Below, piece after piece: positions 1-6,577 of a stretch of DNA of 12,251 bases; the stretch's first letter is position 1; each line of letters begins with the position of its first letter. Source of the DNA: JBDNBY01 sp039767595 (GTDB taxonomy: Bacteria; Pseudomonadota; Alphaproteobacteria; Rhodobacterales; Rhodobacteraceae); the NCBI GenBank assembly GCA_039767595.1, contig JBDNBY010000072.1, positions 1-12,251 of the forward strand, read 5' to 3'. The notes under the pieces are model-generated. The model saw nothing but the letters and a program-made list of their open reading frames with translations, was not told the origin of the DNA and ran no database searches. Both the position numbers and the translations under genes were made by a program.

Positions 1-2
1 TG

Positions 3-980
3 ATTGTCGATCTATGGGGCTCGGCCACGATGCGCACCGCGGGCGAGGAATTTGCCATGGCGCTGCATTTGATCGGCGCCCGCCCCCTATGGGACGCAGG
101 ATCCGAACGGGTGAGCGGCTTTGAAATCCTGCCGCTTGCCGAAATTGATCGTCCGCGCATTGATGTGACGCTGCGGGTCTCTGGTCTGTTTCGCGATATC
201 TTTCCCAACCTGTCGAGCTTTTTCAACCAAGCCGTCAAGGCACTGACCGAGCGCGATGAGGCCCCTGATTTCAATCCCTTTGTCGATGTCGAGAAAACCG
301 CGCGCGTATATGGCCCCAAGCCGGGCATGTACGGCCTTGGCATCACCGAGGGCACAGATTATTCCGACAGCGCCCGCCACAGCGCCGCGCAAGCGTGGCT
401 CGCCGCCAGCAGCTATGCCCTCAATGGCGATGAGGCAATCCGCGACGACGCGGGGATCCAAGCGCGCGTCGCCCGCTCTGACAGCTTTGTCCATATCCAA
501 GATATGCGCGAGACGGATATCTTGTTGTCCTTTGACTATGCCGCGCACGAAGGGGGCTTTGCCGCCGCCAAAGAGGCGATGGGCGGCACGGCCGCGCTCT
601 ATCATATGGACACATCTGACCCCACCGCGCCCAAGGCCCGCGCCCTGTCAGAGGAAGTCGCCCGCATTGTGCATGGCCGCGCGACCAATGCCACATGGCT
701 GGCCGGCATGCAAAAACACGGGTTTCGCGGGGCCGCTGAAATTGCCGCCACGCTCGATCACCTCGCCGCCTTTGCCCATTTGGCGCAAAACGTGCCCAGC
801 GCCTTGATCGACGCCTACTTCGAGGCAACTCTCGATAATGACCAGATCAGCGACTTTTTGCGCGAGACTAACAAAGAGGCGTTTGACGCCATGTGGGATC
901 AATTCCGCGCCTTGCGCGAGCAAGGCCTGTGGGACACGCGGCGCAATTCAATCCTCGCCCGCATGGACGCGCTCACATGA
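3..980 (+). CDS. cobN: CobN, cobaltochelatase large subunit (3' end only)
   Basis: This is the C-terminal part of the large subunit of the ATP-dependent aerobic cobaltochelatase CobNST, which inserts cobalt into hydrogenobyrinic acid a,c-diamide in the cytoplasm. The frame is open from the first bases and 325 codons are visible. CobN proteins are usually about 1,100-1,300 residues, so most of the gene lies upstream of the window. Recognisable family segments are DLWGSATMRTAGEE near the visible start, the LRVSGLFRDIFPNL stretch, and YGPKPGMYGLG about a third of the way in, all typical of the CobN/magnesium chelatase H C-terminus. The stop (978-980) overlaps the cobG start as ATGA, so the two genes are probably cotranscribed and translationally coupled. 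CobS and CobT, its AAA+ partners, are not in the window. Identification is firm. The true start cannot be seen. Confidence 0.96.
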   Translation: MVDLWGSATMRTAGEEFAMALHLIGARPLWDAGSERVSGFEILPLAEIDRPRIDVTLRVSGLFRDIFPNLSSFFNQAVKALTERDEAPDFNPFVDVEKTARVYGPKPGMYGLGITEGTDYSDSARHSAAQAWLAASSYALNGDEAIRDDAGIQARVARSDSFVHIQDMRETDILLSFDYAAHEGGFAAAKEAMGGTAALYHMDTSDPTAPKARALSEEVARIVHGRATNATWLAGMQKHGFRGAAEIAATLDHLAAFAHLAQNVPSALIDAYFEATLDNDQISDFLRETNKEAFDAMWDQFRALREQGLWDTRRNSILARMDALT

Positions 981-2035
981 CCCTCGCCTCTACACGCCCC
1001 GCCGCCAAAGGATGGTGCCCCGATGCCTATCGTCCGATGGCCTCTGGTGATGGGTTAATCTTGCGGCTGCGCCCCCGCTTTGGCACCTTAAGCCCAGCTC
1101 AATTCTCTCTTCTGGCAGATTTAGCTGAGCAGTTTTGCCACGGCCAAATCGAACTCACCTCGCGGGGCAGTTTGCAATTGCGCGGTCTATCGGCGGAGGA
1201 TATCGCCCCCCTCCAAGAGGCCTTGCGCGCAGCAGGTCTGATCGATAGCAATCCCCAAACAGAGGCAAAGCGCAGCGCAATTTTCGCCTCCCATGCCTCT
1301 GCCCCTCAGGCGGATGCGACGATTGCCGCGTTTTATGCTCGCTTGGACGAGCTGCCCGATCTGCCGGCAAAGTTCTGCTTTGGATTTGATTTCACAGGCT
1401 TGGACCAGTTGGGCCTTGATGCATGCGACATCGTGATCCGGCACCCAGAGCCGAATGCGATCGACGCGGCGATCGAGACAGCCCACTGGTTTATGCGTAC
1501 AGGCGGCGCGGAGGTCAAACGCATGCGACACCATGACGCCCTTCATAGCGCCCCTAGTCCGATCGCCCCCCCGACAAGTCATACGCCCCAAGTTGGGCAC
1601 GGCACACAGACCATTGCCGCCGCCCCCTTCGGCCTCCTCAGCAGTGCCACTCTTCGTGCACTTGGCGCTGCCGTCTATGTTCGGTTCTGTTATGGTCGGC
1701 GCATATTAATTGAGGGTACTGCACCGCAGGGCAGTGACTTGATCACAGATCCGTCGCATCCCCTGTTGCGCGTTCACTGCTGTGCCGGTGCCCCGCAATG
1801 CACCGCTGCACAAATCGAAACACGTAGATTTGCCGCACAGATTGCCGAGGCAAGCACAGGCACCCTCCATATCTCAGGCTGCGCCAAAGGATGCGCTTAT
1901 CCCCATACTGCGGATGTCACGCTGGTCGGTCAAAACGGCGCTTTTGATCTTGTTCGAGGCGGGTATCCATGGGATGAGCCCCATGAGACAGGCCTGAGCG
2001 CCGAAGATATACTCAGCCGTGAGGAATTGACTTAA
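977..2035 (+). CDS. cobG: CobG, precorrin-3B synthase
   Basis: CobG is the monooxygenase that converts precorrin-3A to precorrin-3B with O2, setting up ring contraction in the aerobic pathway. It belongs to the siroheme/4Fe-4S nitrite and sulfite reductase-like family. The protein is 352 aa. Residues about 23-75 look like the NIR/SIR ferredoxin-like half domain (GDGLILRLRPRFG, then IELTSRGSLQLRGL). The Fe-S cluster cysteines are visible as C269-x5-C275 and C302-x3-C306. The start at 977 gives the ATGA overlap with cobN. The frame stays open upstream to 893, but that part is antisense-like noise inside cobN and has no family similarity. No strong Shine-Dalgarno precedes 977, so coupling to cobN is likely. 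It is shorter than the roughly 400-460 aa I recall for characterised CobG. The proline-rich stretch around residues 190-210 looks like a loosely conserved linker. Confidence 0.93.
   Translation: MTLASTRPAAKGWCPDAYRPMASGDGLILRLRPRFGTLSPAQFSLLADLAEQFCHGQIELTSRGSLQLRGLSAEDIAPLQEALRAAGLIDSNPQTEAKRSAIFASHASAPQADATIAAFYARLDELPDLPAKFCFGFDFTGLDQLGLDACDIVIRHPEPNAIDAAIETAHWFMRTGGAEVKRMRHHDALHSAPSPIAPPTSHTPQVGHGTQTIAAAPFGLLSSATLRALGAAVYVRFCYGRRILIEGTAPQGSDLITDPSHPLLRVHCCAGAPQCTAAQIETRRFAAQIAEASTGTLHISGCAKGCAYPHTADVTLVGQNGAFDLVRGGYPWDEPHETGLSAEDILSREELT
2021..2025 (+). promoter_or_regulatory. Shine-Dalgarno for cobH
   Basis: GAGGA sits inside the last codons of cobG, ten bases before the cobH ATG at 2036. 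It supports initiation at 2036 although there is no spacer between the two genes. Confidence 0.6.
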
Positions 2036-2665
2036 ATGCCCTATACCTATGAAAAAGACGGCGCTGCGATTTACCGCGACAGCTTTGCCACCATTCGCCG
2101 CGAGGCTGATCTTGCCCGCTTTGACGCGGATGAAGAAGTCGTCGCCGTGCGCATGATCCATGCCGCAGGGATGGTCGATCTGGCCCCGCATATCCACTTC
2201 TCAAATGGCTTCGTGCCAGCCGCGCGCACTGCGCTTGAAAACGGCGCGCCTATCTTTTGCGATGCGCGTATGGTCTCTGAGGGGATCACGCGCAAACGCC
2301 TGCCCGCGGATAATGAGGTGATCTGCACGCTGTGGGCCGAGGGCATTCATGATCTAGCCCGCGAGATGGGCAACACACGCTCCGCCGCCGCTCTGGAATT
2401 GTGGCGCGACCGGCTCGAGGGCGCTGTTGTCGCCATTGGCAATGCCCCGACCGCACTGTTTCACCTGCTCAATATGCTAGAGGATCCGACATGCCCGCGC
2501 CCTGCGGCGATCATCGGCTGCCCAGTGGGGTTCATCGGCGCGGCCGAGAGCAAAGACGCCCTATGGGCGGACAACCCCGTGCCCAATTGCATCGTCCAAG
2601 GGCGCCTTGGCGGATCTGCCATCACAGTGGCTGCGATCAACGCGATCGCCAATCGGATGGAGTGA
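2036..2665 (+). CDS. cobH: CobH, precorrin-8X methylmutase
   Basis: CobH moves a methyl group from C11 to C12 of precorrin-8X to give hydrogenobyrinic acid. The protein is 209 aa, the normal family length. The N-terminal segment is typical: YEKDGAAIYRDSF at about 5-17, then VRMIHAAGMVDLAPHIHFS at about 38-56. His42 matches the catalytic histidine known as His43 in Pseudomonas denitrificans CobH. FCDARMVSEGITRKRLP, the glycine-rich CPVGFIGAAESKDAL segment, and GRLGGSAITVAAINAIA near the end are also family-typical. The start codon directly abuts the cobG stop with no spacer. A GAGGA at 2021-2025, inside cobG, lies ten bases upstream and supports this start. cobI begins three bases after the stop. 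Confidence 0.97.
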   Translation: MPYTYEKDGAAIYRDSFATIRREADLARFDADEEVVAVRMIHAAGMVDLAPHIHFSNGFVPAARTALENGAPIFCDARMVSEGITRKRLPADNEVICTLWAEGIHDLAREMGNTRSAAALELWRDRLEGAVVAIGNAPTALFHLLNMLEDPTCPRPAAIIGCPVGFIGAAESKDALWADNPVPNCIVQGRLGGSAITVAAINAIANRME

Positions 2666-2668
2666 CCC

Positions 2669-3382
2669 ATGATCTACGGCGTGGGCCTTGGGCCCGGTGA
2701 TCCCGATCTCATGTCCGTCAAAGCGCGCCGCCTCATTGAGCGTGCGCAATATGTGGCCTATTTCCACAAACGCGGCCGCACCGGCCACGCACGCAGTATT
2801 GTCGAGGGGCTCTTGCCCGACGGCTGCGAGGAATACGCGATGGAATACCCCGTGACCACGGAAATCCCGATCAGCGATCCGATGTATAACGGATCCCTTG
2901 CGCCCTTTTACGATGATTGCGCAATGCGCTTGGCCGCTCGGGCGGCGCGCGGCGACGATGTCCTGATCCTATGCGAAGGCGACCCATTCTTTTACGGCTC
3001 CTTTATGCATCTCTATGAGCGGCTCAAAACCCATCACGAGGTGCAAACCATCCCCGCCATCACAGGCATGTCAGGCGCCTATACCGCCACAGGCCTGCCG
3101 ATCACATGGGGCGATGATATTATGACCGTGCTTATGGGCACTTTGGATCAAGAGACCCTCACGGCACAGGCGACCCACTCAGATGCGCTGGTGATCATGA
3201 AAATTGGGCGCAACTTGGCCAAAGTGACTGCCGCGCTCAAAGAGGCCGGCAAATATGACGCGGCATGGATTGTCGAATATGCCACGCAACCTGCGCAAAC
3301 CGTTCAAAAGCTTGCCGATTATGGCGACACCGCCCCCTATTTTTCGATCATCTTGGTCCATGGACAAGGACGCCGCCCATGA
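2669..3382 (+). CDS. cobI: CobI, precorrin-2 C20-methyltransferase
   Basis: CobI uses S-adenosylmethionine to methylate C20 of precorrin-2, giving precorrin-3A. The protein is 237 aa, normal for this tetrapyrrole methylase. Family landmarks are GVGLGPGDPDL at residues 4-14 (SAM-site glycine-rich loop), EGDPFFYG at about 103-110, and PAITGMSGA at about 129-137. The segment AMEYPVTTEIP at about 57-67 is typical of the CobI/CbiL subfamily and separates it from CobJ and CobM. The gene starts three bases after the cobH stop. GGAG at 2659-2662 acts as Shine-Dalgarno, six bases from the start. Its stop overlaps the cobJ start as ATGA (3379-3382), a usual sign of coupled translation. Confidence 0.96.
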   Translation: MIYGVGLGPGDPDLMSVKARRLIERAQYVAYFHKRGRTGHARSIVEGLLPDGCEEYAMEYPVTTEIPISDPMYNGSLAPFYDDCAMRLAARAARGDDVLILCEGDPFFYGSFMHLYERLKTHHEVQTIPAITGMSGAYTATGLPITWGDDIMTVLMGTLDQETLTAQATHSDALVIMKIGRNLAKVTAALKEAGKYDAAWIVEYATQPAQTVQKLADYGDTAPYFSIILVHGQGRRP

Positions 3383-4140
3383 CGCAGAATGGATGGCTCA
3401 AAATCATCGGCATCGGCCCTGGGGATGAGGCGCTCATCACCCCCCAAGTGACCCATGCCATCGCCGAGGCCACCGATGCCATCGGCTATATCCCGTATAT
3501 TGAGCGGGTTGCGCAAAACGCAAATCTCACATTGCACCCCTCGGATAACCGTGTTGAGATCGAGCGCGCGCAGCATGCCCTCGAACTGGCTGCCTCAGGC
3601 CGCCGCGTGATCGTCGTCTCCTCTGGGGATCCTTCGGTCTTTGCCATGTCCGCCGCGGTCTATGAAGCCGTCGAAAACGGTGATCCCAACTGGCGCGATC
3701 TCCAGATCGAAGCGCTGCCTGGCATCACAGCAATGCTCGCCGCCTCTGCCGCCGCAGGCGCCCCCTTGGGCCATGATTTTTGCGCCATTAACCTCAGCGA
3801 CAATCTCAAACCATGGTCCATCATCGAGAGGCGCCTGCGCCACGCCGCGCGCGGTGATTTTGCCATGGCGTTCTACAATCCACGCTCTAAATCACGGCCC
3901 GAAGGCTTTGCAAAAACGCTTGAAATCCTCAACCAAGAATGCGCCGATAGACGCCCCATTCTCTTTTGCCGCAATGTCTCACGTCCCGATCAAACCATCA
4001 CCTGCCTGCCCCTCAACGAGGCCACGCCGGATATGGCCGACATGCGCACATTGGTGATCGTCGGCACCTCGCACACGCGGATCATCTCGCGCCAAGGGGT
4101 GCCGATCATCTACACCCCGCGCTATTACAATGAGGATTAA
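3379..4140 (+). CDS. cobJ: CobJ, precorrin-3B C17-methyltransferase
   Basis: CobJ methylates C17 of precorrin-3B and catalyses ring contraction to precorrin-4. The protein is 253 aa, matching single-domain aerobic CobJ. SAM-dependent tetrapyrrole methylase motifs are GIGPGDE at 11-17, SSGDPSVFAM at 81-90 and PGITAM at 114-119. The segments GHDFCAINLSDNLKPW and AMAFYNPRSKSRP are CobJ/CbiH-specific. The frame is open upstream to 3265, but the first 38 codons lie within cobI and have no family similarity. The start at 3379 is chosen because it gives the canonical MTQNGWLKIIGIGPGD N-terminus, an ATGA overlap with cobI, and an AAGGA at 3366-3370 eight bases upstream. It ends the first + strand run and faces cobK. 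Confidence 0.96.
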   Translation: MTQNGWLKIIGIGPGDEALITPQVTHAIAEATDAIGYIPYIERVAQNANLTLHPSDNRVEIERAQHALELAASGRRVIVVSSGDPSVFAMSAAVYEAVENGDPNWRDLQIEALPGITAMLAASAAAGAPLGHDFCAINLSDNLKPWSIIERRLRHAARGDFAMAFYNPRSKSRPEGFAKTLEILNQECADRRPILFCRNVSRPDQTITCLPLNEATPDMADMRTLVIVGTSHTRIISRQGVPIIYTPRYYNED

Positions 4141-4204
4141 CAGCGGCCAATACGATGCACCGCCCCTCCTCAACTTTGTTTTTCAAATACTCAAAAAGAC
4201 CCGC
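4141..4204. other. Convergent cobJ/cobK intergenic gap with AT-rich motif
   Basis: This 64-bp gap is the only real spacer within the cob locus. Its cobJ-side half is G+C-rich. The cobK-side half is AT-rich and reads GAGTATTTGAAAAACAAAG on the minus strand (within 4173-4191). T5 and A5 tracts at 4179-4183 and 4193-4197 could pair, but five A:T pairs make a poor hairpin. I see no good G+C stem followed by a T run for either direction, so no intrinsic terminator is called. The AT-rich string resembles a motif I recall from many Rhodobacterales intergenic regions. That resemblance is from memory and unchecked. Confidence 0.4.
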
Positions 4205-4978
4205 TCATAAACCTGCGCCACCGCCGCCTGAGTGCGCAGCCACCCATTCAAGAGCCTCTTGCGCCGAGAAGGTCTCGACCCGTGCGGGCACAGCGGGGCG
4301 GTCGATCATAATAACCTGTTTGCCCAAATCGCGCGCCGCATCGATTTTTGAACGCGCCCCAAGCCCGCCTGCATTTTTCGACACGATCACATCAACGCGG
4401 TGCTTGCGCATCAGCTCCACGTCATCGTCATACTCAAATGGCCCGCGCGAGATGATGCTCACATGATCCGGCAAGAGTGGTTCGGTTTTGGGCGGATCGA
4501 CCAGCCGCAGGATATAGCGATGCTGTGGCTGTGCGGCAAATTGGTCGATATGCATGCGGCCAATCGCCAAAAACACCGTGCGCCGCCGCCCAACAAGCGT
4601 GGCGACCGCCGCCTCGATGCTTGGCACACTGAGCCAGCGATCCCCCGCTTGGGCCTCCCATGCGGCCCGCGTCAGGGCACACAGGGGCCGGCCGGTCATC
4701 GCACAGGCCCGCACGGCATGATCACTCATCTGCGCGGCAAAGGGATGGGTGGCATCCACCACATGGGTGATCTGCTCTTGGGCAATGTAATAGGCCAAGC
4801 CTTTGACCCCGCCAAATCCCCCCACACGGTGATCAATCACTTGTGGTTTCACACGTTCAACGCGCCCTGCATAGGAGATGGTTGCACTCACGTTCATTTC
4901 CGCGCACAAATACGCCAATTGAGTGGCCTCTCGAGTTCCGCCCAAAATCAACAATTTTGCATCTGAAAGATCTGGCAT
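4205..4978 (-). CDS. cobK: CobK, precorrin-6A reductase
   Basis: CobK reduces the macrocycle of precorrin-6A with NADPH to give precorrin-6B (dihydro-precorrin-6). It is the only cob gene here on the minus strand. The protein is 257 aa, normal for the family. The N-terminal nucleotide-binding loop LLILGGTREA is at 9-18. Further CobK/CbiJ motifs are VDATHPFA at 74-81, the AIGR segment near 138-141, SRGPF at about 177-181 and SKNAGG at about 200-205. The frame is open upstream to 5164, inside cobL, but those 62 codons lack family character. Starting at 4978 places the nucleotide-binding loop at the usual distance from the N-terminus. This start shares the CATG at 4976-4979 with the divergent cobL start. 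No strong Shine-Dalgarno is seen; the closest is an AAGG about 13 bases upstream. The C-terminus ends in a glycine-rich tail. Confidence 0.95.
   Translation of the reverse strand: MPDLSDAKLLILGGTREATQLAYLCAEMNVSATISYAGRVERVKPQVIDHRVGGFGGVKGLAYYIAQEQITHVVDATHPFAAQMSDHAVRACAMTGRPLCALTRAAWEAQAGDRWLSVPSIEAAVATLVGRRRTVFLAIGRMHIDQFAAQPQHRYILRLVDPPKTEPLLPDHVSIISRGPFEYDDDVELMRKHRVDVIVSKNAGGLGARSKIDAARDLGKQVIMIDRPAVPARVETFSAQEALEWVAAHSGGGGAGL
4919..4948 (+). promoter_or_regulatory. Possible sigma70-like promoter for cobL, inside cobK
   Basis: TTGAGT (4919-4924) and CAAAAT (4943-4948) are separated by 18 bases and each matches four of six consensus positions. Transcription would start near 4955, giving a leader of about 20 bases before cobL. 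The -10-like box overlaps one arm of a dyad, CAAAAT-caaca-ATTTTG (4943-4959). The match is weak, and the DNA also encodes the conserved KLLILG segment of CobK, so composition alone could explain it. Confidence 0.22.
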
Positions 4979-4979
4979 G
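4976..4979. other. Shared CATG holding both divergent start codons (cobK and cobL)
   Basis: The palindromic CATG contains the ATG of cobL on the + strand (4977-4979) and the ATG of cobK on the minus strand (4978-4976). There is no intergenic DNA between the two genes. Any promoter or leader for each must therefore lie within the coding sequence of the other. Both starts fit the expected N-termini of their families. Confidence 0.85.
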
Positions 4980-6188
4980 AGCAAAGCGCACCCTTGGTTG
5001 ACCATCATCGGTATTGGTGAAGATGGGCTTAGCGGAATTGGACCGCAGGGCCAAGAGGCCATTGCACAGGCCAAAGTGATCATGGGCGCCGCGCGGCATC
5101 TTGAATGCCTTGGGCCCACATCGGCCAAACAGGTCACATGGCCCGTCCCCTTTGCCGATGGCATCCCTCAATTGATGGCCCATGCACCAGAGCCTGTGGT
5201 CGCCTTAGCCTCGGGGGATCCGTTTTGGTTTGGGGCCGGCACGAGCCTGACCAAGACCCTCGACCGCGGCGATTGGACCGTGATCCCCAATCGGTCAAGC
5301 TTAACGCTGGCGGCGTCGCATCTGGGTTGGCCGATTGAACAGATCGATACATTTGCCTTGCATGCCGCCCCGTTTGAAAAGCTGCGCTTTGCCCTGCAAC
5401 CCACGAACAGTAAAGGTAAAATCCTTGTTACCTTGCGCGATGAGGCTGCGGTGGCTGAGCTGGTGGAATTTTTGGTGCGCCACGGGTTTGGCGCCGCGCG
5501 TCTTCATATTCTAGAGGCTTTGGGCGGCGCACGCGAGCGTGTGCGCGTCTATGAGGCCGAAGCGATGGGCGCGGATGACTTTGCCCATCCTGTGATGGTC
5601 GGCATTGATCCGCAGGGCTGCGCCGCGCTTGGCCTGCCCTTGGCCTCAGGGCTGCCGGATGAGCTATTTGATCATGACGGGCAAATCACCAAACGCCCCG
5701 TGCGGGCGATGACGCTCTCGGCCTTGGCGCCGCGCGCGGGCGAACGGCTGTGGGACATTGGCGGCGGCTCTGGCTCGATTGCGCTCGAATGGCTGCGCAC
5801 GCATCCCTCAAATACAGCCGTGTGTTTTGAACGCGACGCGGCCCGCGCCGAGCGTATTGGGCACAATGCGGCCGCCTTGGGCTTGGCGCATTTAGAGATC
5901 TCCCACGGCAGCGCGCCGGAGTGTCTTGAGGATCACGCCGCGCCTGATGCGATTTTCATCGGTGGCGGGCTGAGCGCCCCGTTGCTTGAGACTATTTTCA
6001 ATCGCTGCGCTGGTGCGCGCCTTGTGGCCAATGGTGTCACGCTTGAGGCCGAGGCGCTCTTGGCGCAATGGCACGGCACGCATGGCGGCACGTTGATGCG
6101 TATTGAGATCGCCCAAAGCGGCCCAATCGGACGGCTGCGCGGATGGAAATCCGCCTATCCGATTGTGCAATGGAGTGTCACAGTGTGA
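4977..6188 (+). CDS. cobL: CobL, precorrin-6B C5,15-methyltransferase (decarboxylating)
   Basis: CobL methylates C5 and C15 and decarboxylates the acetate side chain on C12, giving precorrin-8X. The protein is 403 aa and carries the usual CbiE-CbiT fusion. The N-terminal CbiE-like methylase has IGIGEDG at 11-17 and a SGDPFWFG box about a quarter of the way in. The C-terminal CbiT-like domain has the class I methyltransferase motif DIGGGSGS at 260-267, an acidic residue after the next strand (CFERD), and the FIGGGL segment. The frame is open upstream to 4923, but those 18 codons are antisense to cobK. The start at 4977 gives the family-typical PWLTIIGIGEDG N-terminus. It leads the second + strand run. 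Its TGA overlaps the cobE GTG as GTGA. Confidence 0.96.
   Translation: MSKAHPWLTIIGIGEDGLSGIGPQGQEAIAQAKVIMGAARHLECLGPTSAKQVTWPVPFADGIPQLMAHAPEPVVALASGDPFWFGAGTSLTKTLDRGDWTVIPNRSSLTLAASHLGWPIEQIDTFALHAAPFEKLRFALQPTNSKGKILVTLRDEAAVAELVEFLVRHGFGAARLHILEALGGARERVRVYEAEAMGADDFAHPVMVGIDPQGCAALGLPLASGLPDELFDHDGQITKRPVRAMTLSALAPRAGERLWDIGGGSGSIALEWLRTHPSNTAVCFERDAARAERIGHNAAALGLAHLEISHGSAPECLEDHAAPDAIFIGGGLSAPLLETIFNRCAGARLVANGVTLEAEALLAQWHGTHGGTLMRIEIAQSGPIGRLRGWKSAYPIVQWSVTV
6172..6175 (+). promoter_or_regulatory. Shine-Dalgarno selecting the cobE GTG start
   Basis: GGAG lies nine bases before the GTG at 6185 and immediately downstream of the alternative ATG at 6170. It therefore favours the GTG start over both upstream in-frame ATGs. 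Confidence 0.55.
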
Positions 6189-6577
6189 GACATGTTGCGG
6201 GGTTTGGCTTTCGCCAGTCGGCCAGTGTGGACAGCCTGTTGGACGCCTATCGCGCAGCATCGGCGCAGATCACCGGCGCCGTGAGCGCGGTGGCCACGGT
6301 GGCCGATAAATCAGGCCATCCCGCCTTTGTCGCAGTCGCCCAACAGCTGGATCTGCCAATTTTGGTCGTGGACCAGCGCGATCTTGTCGCCCAAGGCGTG
6401 CGCAGTTATAGCCAAACCTCCCTAAAGACATACGAAACCCCCTCTGTGGCCGAGGCATCCGCCCTTGCCGCCGCGGGCACATCGTCGTATCTAGCCGGCC
6501 AAAGAGTGATCTCACACGATCGGCGGGCCACCTGCGCCATCGCCACCACCGCGCGCAATACAGGAGAGCGTTCATGA
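6185..6577 (+). CDS. cobE: CobE, CbiG C-terminal-like cobalamin biosynthesis protein
   Basis: This is a 130-aa protein of the CobE/CbiG C-terminal family, found in aerobic cob clusters. Its precise role is not settled in what I know of the family. In the anaerobic pathway the related CbiG opens the precorrin lactone. Family features are RHVAGFGFR at 2-10, the VATVADKSGHPAF segment at about 36-48, and PSVAEASALAAAG at about 86-98. I chose a GTG start at 6185. It gives the expected RHVAGFGFR N-terminus, overlaps the cobL stop as GTGA, and has GGAG at 6172-6175 nine bases upstream. ATG codons at 6143 and 6170 are in frame, but they would add residues unlike the family and lie deep in cobL. The stop overlaps the cobM start as ATGA. 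Confidence 0.9.
   Translation: MRHVAGFGFRQSASVDSLLDAYRAASAQITGAVSAVATVADKSGHPAFVAVAQQLDLPILVVDQRDLVAQGVRSYSQTSLKTYETPSVAEASALAAAGTSSYLAGQRVISHDRRATCAIATTARNTGERS

Noticed and set aside
87..605. Open frame on the minus strand opposite cobN
   Set aside because: It is a reverse-frame shadow of a clear CobN segment, with no Shine-Dalgarno or recognisable product.
4179..4197. Hairpin terminator formed by T5 and A5 tracts between cobJ and cobK
   Set aside because: Only five A:T pairs with a nine-base loop and no G+C stem. It is too weak to call an intrinsic terminator.
4400..4966. Open frame of 188 codons on + opposite cobK
   Set aside because: It is antisense to cobK, shows no family motifs, and its composition is what the mirrored codon bias gives.
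6143..6184. Upstream in-frame ATG starts for cobE (6143 and 6170)
   Set aside because: They add residues unlike the CobE N-terminus and lie inside cobL. The GTG at 6185 has better Shine-Dalgarno spacing and a GTGA junction.
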